Source of the DNA: Rhinopithecus roxellana
Lineage: Eukaryota > Chordata > Mammalia > Primates > Cercopithecidae
Direction of reading: 5' to 3'
NCBI RefSeq assembly: GCF_007565055.1
Contig: NC_044553.1
Span: 130,204,241 to 130,268,240 of the forward strand
Length of the DNA: 64,000 nucleotides
Shown here in pieces: positions 60,116-64,000 of this stretch; position 1 is the first letter of the stretch; each line of letters opens with the position of its first letter. The translations under genes and the position numbers were made by a program. The notes below the pieces were generated by a model. The model saw only the letters and a list, made by a program, of their open reading frames with translations, had not been told where the DNA came from and made no database searches.

Positions 60116-61150
60116 AAAGTTACTGAGTATCCTAAAACAGGGAAAGAAAATCAGGAGTCATGACAGCAAATGTAATTCACTGAGAACGTTCAAACACACG
60201 CACACACAATAAAGCAGACAGTATCTCGGGAGAATTGCCTAAGATTCACGAGGACATTAGAGACATTAGTGTCGACATTAATATTGAACGCTCTAGCCTC
60301 CGCTTCCTTCAAGATCCAGCTGGGAATCCTGGTGTAGGTGTAAGGTATGCAAAATTTCACCCTTCTTTTACTTCATTATAGAACAGTACAGTGGACAACA
60401 GAAACGGCACTGGAGGAAAATTCTTGCATTAAATGAAGGGACTAACTCAGTATTTGCACAAAGATAGAGAAAACCAATGGAAAAAAATTAAAAAGAGCTC
60501 AAAAACGAACACATGCATATATAGGTAAATAATATATAAGACAAATTAGTGGGGAAATAAATTTTCAATAAATATTTCAAAATATGCATCATTGGAAATA
60601 AAACCTACCATTACTCTCACATTACACACACAACCTATTTCAAGTGGATCATAGACATAAATATAAAAACAATTTAATACATGATTTAGAACTTAAAAAG
60701 ATAGCTTCATGACTGTGGTGAAGAGTAACAATTCTTAAACTAAACCTATAAAGTATTTACCACATAAGTTAAAAGATACTCTAACACATTTGACGTGAGC
60801 AAGCATTCTGGAAACAGACTGAGTCAAGTTCACGTTTTTCTGTTTATTTCTGTGATTCAGAATTGCATCATGGGAGTGGTATTCGTGCCTCCCTTCTGAG
60901 ATGCTGTGAAGATATAATGAACTAGTAATACCTCAAGCATGTAGAATAATACCAGGTGTATACAAACCACTAAACGATCATTTGTTAATACTAAAGGCAT
61001 TTTCTAAAAATTGCACAATGTATCCATCACATCAATTGTAAAATACATCATTATTTTATTCATCACAAAGAACAAAATCACTGACAAACTATGACATGGA
61101 TAATACTTATCATTTATAATATTTGTTATAAATATTGAGAAAACTTTTTA

Positions 61151-61810
61151 TAATTTGTAAAAATGTGGATATTCATTTCAGATTACTTCCATGATTATGT
61201 GGGACGGAAAAAAAAAAGTAACTACCATGTATCCACAAAGATATTTCTAAATTTCTCTCATTTGGGTAAAAGTCTTCTGTATAACTTTGCAGCTCGTCCT
61301 CTCCATGACATTCCCCATATTATTCCCCATATTATCATCATCTGTGTCAATCAGCAGCTTTGGCTATGCCACATATCTTGTGAGATTCCTAAGCCACTCT
61401 CCAGGAGATTATCTTTCCAACCTCCTGACAGCCACTCTGCAGGTTTTGAAGCTGATGATAGCATCATAAGATGTCAATGAAAGGTTTTAGATAAAGTTCA
61501 TGCATGTTCACACAAGAACCAACACATTATGACTGCCTCCTGGCTAACACTGTTTTGACACTCTGCATTTTAAGATGCATTTATATTTGAAAGATGTGAA
61601 AACGTGCACACTAGCATTAATAGAACACACTATTTTTCCCTCTTACTACACATTTCACAATCTGAAATCATGGTGGCTCATCTGCCACATTCTGATTTGT
61701 TTTTGAGGAAACACGCTTCAATATAAATTTCATGTAAGTTGACCAATTCCACTTACTTTCTACCTATTAGAATTAGGGATATTAAAGTTACTAGTGGAGT
61801 ACCAGAATTG
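61151..61810. repeat. Array block F (copy 2, second part)
   Basis: Counterpart of 31.15-31.78 kb ('gattatctttccaacctcct' versus 'gattacctttccaacttcct'). The open frames of the first copy are interrupted here. Confidence 0.68.
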
Positions 61811-62379
61811 CTATTTGACATGTTATATTGAATTATTAAAATTGTACATTGCTTCACCATCCATTTGATAAATATCTGTAAAATTAACTTGCTCACAACA
61901 GAAGCAGGACTTAGTCACTTGTGACATAGTTTCCAGTTCTCTGCTTCTTCCCAGTTCCTTAATCTGGTCGATTTGGATATCTATCACATAGAGTCTATCT
62001 ATGAGACCACTAGACACAGCCTACTTTATTCCACCCACCAATCCCCACACTCCATGTGGACTGCACAGATATGCCACAGTGGCCACCTCTCACACAGAAC
62101 TCCATGGAACTCATGCCTGCTTGCTGTAAAGTGACAAGTTAACACTCCCTGTGGGAAACCTGCTTAGCAACATGCTTGACCCCAATCAAAGTTTTGGCCC
62201 CCAAGACCCTCTCTCTCCCTCTGTCTTTGCTCTCCACCTGCTGGCTGTAGCAGTGTGTCCACAGAAGCTCCTTCCTTCCCATTTACCCTCTGCGGTGTGC
62301 TGTCTTCTTCTTTATGGGATTTATAAGTCACACAGTGCTTCTGTTATTTCATAGGCTGAGTTTCCTTCTTTGCATCTCA
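61811..62379. other. Unassigned, possibly an old LTR
   Basis: 62130-62380 is pyrimidine-rich with 'ctgcttagcaacatgcttga' and 'caatcaaagttttggcccc', which look LTR-like to me without a family name. 61811-62130 shows nothing recognisable. Confidence 0.35.
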
Positions 62380-62717
62380 TTTGACCAGCACACCAGAACC
62401 TAACTTATTTTCCAATCAGGGGTCCCCTACACAGTGGCTATCTTGGTAGGAATAAATTGAACCTAGGTAAAACAGAGGAAACAAGCATGTCTGCCAGTCC
62501 AAACCTTTCCTCTGATGGAACAACAGGGGTCAGACATTAGGCATTAGGCCATCCACCAGGATAAAGAAGTATCCTGTGATAGACACACTGTAAACGCCGT
62601 GAGCACCTCCCTTGGAACTCCATTAGGGCAGGGCTAGAGTTTATGGACACCCTCCAGATAGAGGCCTCAAGATCAAACTAGACATGACAAAAAATACAAC
62701 AAATACGGACAGGTAAT
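62380..62717. repeat. Array block I (copy 3)
   Basis: Counterpart of 5930-6300 and 41436-41674 ('cagtggctatcttggtagga', 'atacggacaggtaa'). Confidence 0.65.
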
Positions 62718-63371
62718 TCTTTTTTTTGGTTTTGTTTTTGAGACGTATTTTCATTCTTGTCACCCAGGCTGGAGCGCAATGGTGCCATCTTGGCTCACGG
62801 CAACCTCCGCCTCTCAGGTTCAAGCGATTCTCCTGCTTCAACCAGCCTCCTGAGTAGCTGGGATTACAGGCACCTGCCACCACACCTGGCTAATTTTTGT
62901 TTTTTTGTTTGTTTGTTTGCTTGTCTTTTGTTTTTTTGTTTTTGTTTTTGTTTTTTGAGACGGAGTCTTGTTCTGTTGCCAGGCTGGAGGGCAGTGGTGC
63001 ATATCGGCTCACTGCAACCTCCGCCTCCCAGGTTCAAGCGATTCTCTTGCCTCAGTCTTCTGAATAGCTGGGACTACAGGCACATGCCACCACGCCCAGC
63101 TAATTTTTTGTGTTTTTAGTAGAGACGGGGTTTTGCCATGTTGGCCAGGATGGTCTTGAACTCCTGACCTCAGGTGATCTGCCCATCTCAGCCTCCCAAA
63201 GTGCTGGGATTACAGGTGTGAGCCACTATGCCCAGTCATTTTTGTATTTTTATTACAGACAGAGTTTCCCCATTTTGGCCAAGCTAGTCTCAAACTCCTG
63301 ACAGCAGATAATCTGCCCATCTCGGCCTCCCAAAGTGCTGGGATTACAGGCGTGAGCCACCATGCACAGCC
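62718..63371 (-). repeat. Alu split by a second Alu
   Basis: Outer minus-strand Alu. Its 3' half is at 62718-62899 and its 5' half at 63238-63371. Confidence 0.88.
62900..63237 (-). repeat. Nested Alu with long (TTTG)n tract
   Basis: Full minus-strand Alu inside the outer one, with a degenerate T/TG-rich tail of about 50 bp. Confidence 0.9.
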
Positions 63372-63690
63372 ATTTTTGTATTTTTTTCTTTTTCTTTTTT
63401 TTTTTTTTTTGTTTTTTGAGACAGAGTCTCACTCTGTCACCCAGGCTGGAGTAAAGTGGTGCGATCTCGGCTCACTGCAAGCACCACCTCCCAGGTTCAC
63501 GCCATTCTCCTGCCTCAGCCTCCCAAGTAGCTGGGACTGTAACAGGTGCCCGCCACCACGCCCGGCTAATTTTTTGTATTTGTAGTGGAGACAGGGTTTC
63601 ACCGTGTTAGCCAGGATGGTCTTGATCTCCTGACCTCGTGATCCGCCCACCTCGGCCTCCCAAAGTGCTGGGATTACAGGCATGAGCCGC
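63372..63690 (-). repeat. Alu
   Basis: Third minus-strand Alu in a row, ending 'catgagccgc' at 63690, with a T-rich tail at 63380-63416. A 'tgtaacaggtg' insertion lies near 63540. Confidence 0.92.
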
Positions 63691-64000
63691 AAGCTTTCTT
63701 TTTTAAAACTAGCCTACCTGCTACCACGATGATATCTATTTTGTGGCTTTGAGGCTTGACAATGCATGATTTCATTCCATGATGAGACTATCAGTGAAAT
63801 ACCTGAACCCAGAAAATTCCAGAAAAGTCTTACAATAAAGAGAACTGAATTATCACAGGGTTTTATTATAGGGCTGAAAGTATGGTTGTCTTTTGAAAAC
63901 TTAAAGAAGGAAACCCTGTACCAGGGAAACACTTTCCTGAATTCAGAAGTAACATTTATGTTCTCCATAACTGAAATTTCGCAGTACCAGCTTCTAATGT
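63691..64000. repeat. Array block A1 (copy 4), cut by window edge
   Basis: Counterpart of 290-600, 35.05-35.35 and 44.64-44.94 kb ('taccacgatgatatctattt', 'ttctgaattcagaagtaaca'-type end). The unit continues past the window. Confidence 0.72.
63718..63802 (-). other. Exon-like block, copy 4
   Basis: On the minus strand a donor 'gtaggc' follows text matching copies 2 and 3. The acceptor side is diverged. The best candidate is 'ttttctgggttcag' at about 63803-63816. The frame open in copies 2 and 3 is open here as well over about 27 codons. Confidence 0.27.

Larger units (their letters stand above)
58391..61150. other. 2.8-kb segment absent from the paralogous block
   Basis: Lies between two parts of block F that are adjacent at 30.99-31.1 kb. 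It contains L2-like text near 58530-58640, an exact 92-bp duplication, a GC-rich island and, from 60340 to 60720, text related to block D and L1 ORF2 ('agtatttgcacaaagataga' matches 54335). Open frames of 76-99 codons (59115-59571, plus) have no recognised domain. Either this is inserted material or the first copy has lost it. Confidence 0.5.

Overview
This window is primate nuclear DNA, almost certainly from an Old World monkey (Cercopithecidae). It is packed with Alu elements on both strands, L1 fragments and primate LTRs. The youngest Alus carry a variant set typical of monkey AluY lineages and not of human AluY ('ggccggatctcagc', 'ccacctcgcccggctagt', 'cccgtctcggcc', 'aggcttgagcc'). No bacterial, plasmid or viral gene organisation is present. 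I find no protein-coding gene that I can defend. Nearly every long open frame lies inside an Alu, L1 or LTR.

The main large-scale structure is an old, diverged, head-to-tail duplication array. The same low-copy segments recur in the same orientation and largely the same order. A 112-bp exon-like block lies at about 331, 35091, 44669 and 63718. A flanking block lies at about 650, 35740 and 45010. A block ending in 'ccaagctt' lies at about 1260, 36290 and 46240, followed each time by the 5' junction of the same old L1. Six L1M-type 3' ends lie at about 5.5, 11.1, 16.0, 26.4, 41.25 and 51.05 kb, most followed by the same two downstream blocks. A further block pair lies at 29.5-31.8 kb and 56.8-61.8 kb. 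The old L1 came before the duplications. MaLR LTRs and all Alus sit at copy-specific positions, so they came after.

Region by region. 0-12 kb: one array unit with L1M, an Alu pair and a nested Alu. 12-17 kb: L1 fragments and a complete solo LTR12/HERV9-type LTR on the minus strand, with a 4-bp target duplication, seven CCAAT boxes and an 11-copy U5 minisatellite. 17-20 kb: a younger L1 carrying two Alus, an internal triplication and an ERV1-type solo LTR. 20-28 kb: L1 remnants, an inverted Alu pair and an isolated GC-rich block (22.8-23.3 kb). 28-36 kb: low-copy blocks, a MaLR LTR and Alus. 36-52 kb: two long L1M copies with nested Alus, a second MaLR LTR split by an Alu, and an Alu with a G-rich minisatellite tail. 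52-58 kb: L1 and Alu mosaic. 58-61 kb: a segment missing from the other copy, with an exact 92-bp tandem duplication and a small GC-rich promoter-like island (59.9-60.1 kb). 61-64 kb: low-copy blocks and an Alu cluster.

The best leads for something undescribed are the minus-strand exon-like block kept in several copies with splice dinucleotides, and the two GC-rich islands followed on the same strand by 5' splice-site-like motifs. Together they would fit a tandem family of non-coding or pseudogene transcripts read from the minus strand. This is inference. Repeat boundaries are by eye, about +/-10 bp, and no divergence was calculated.
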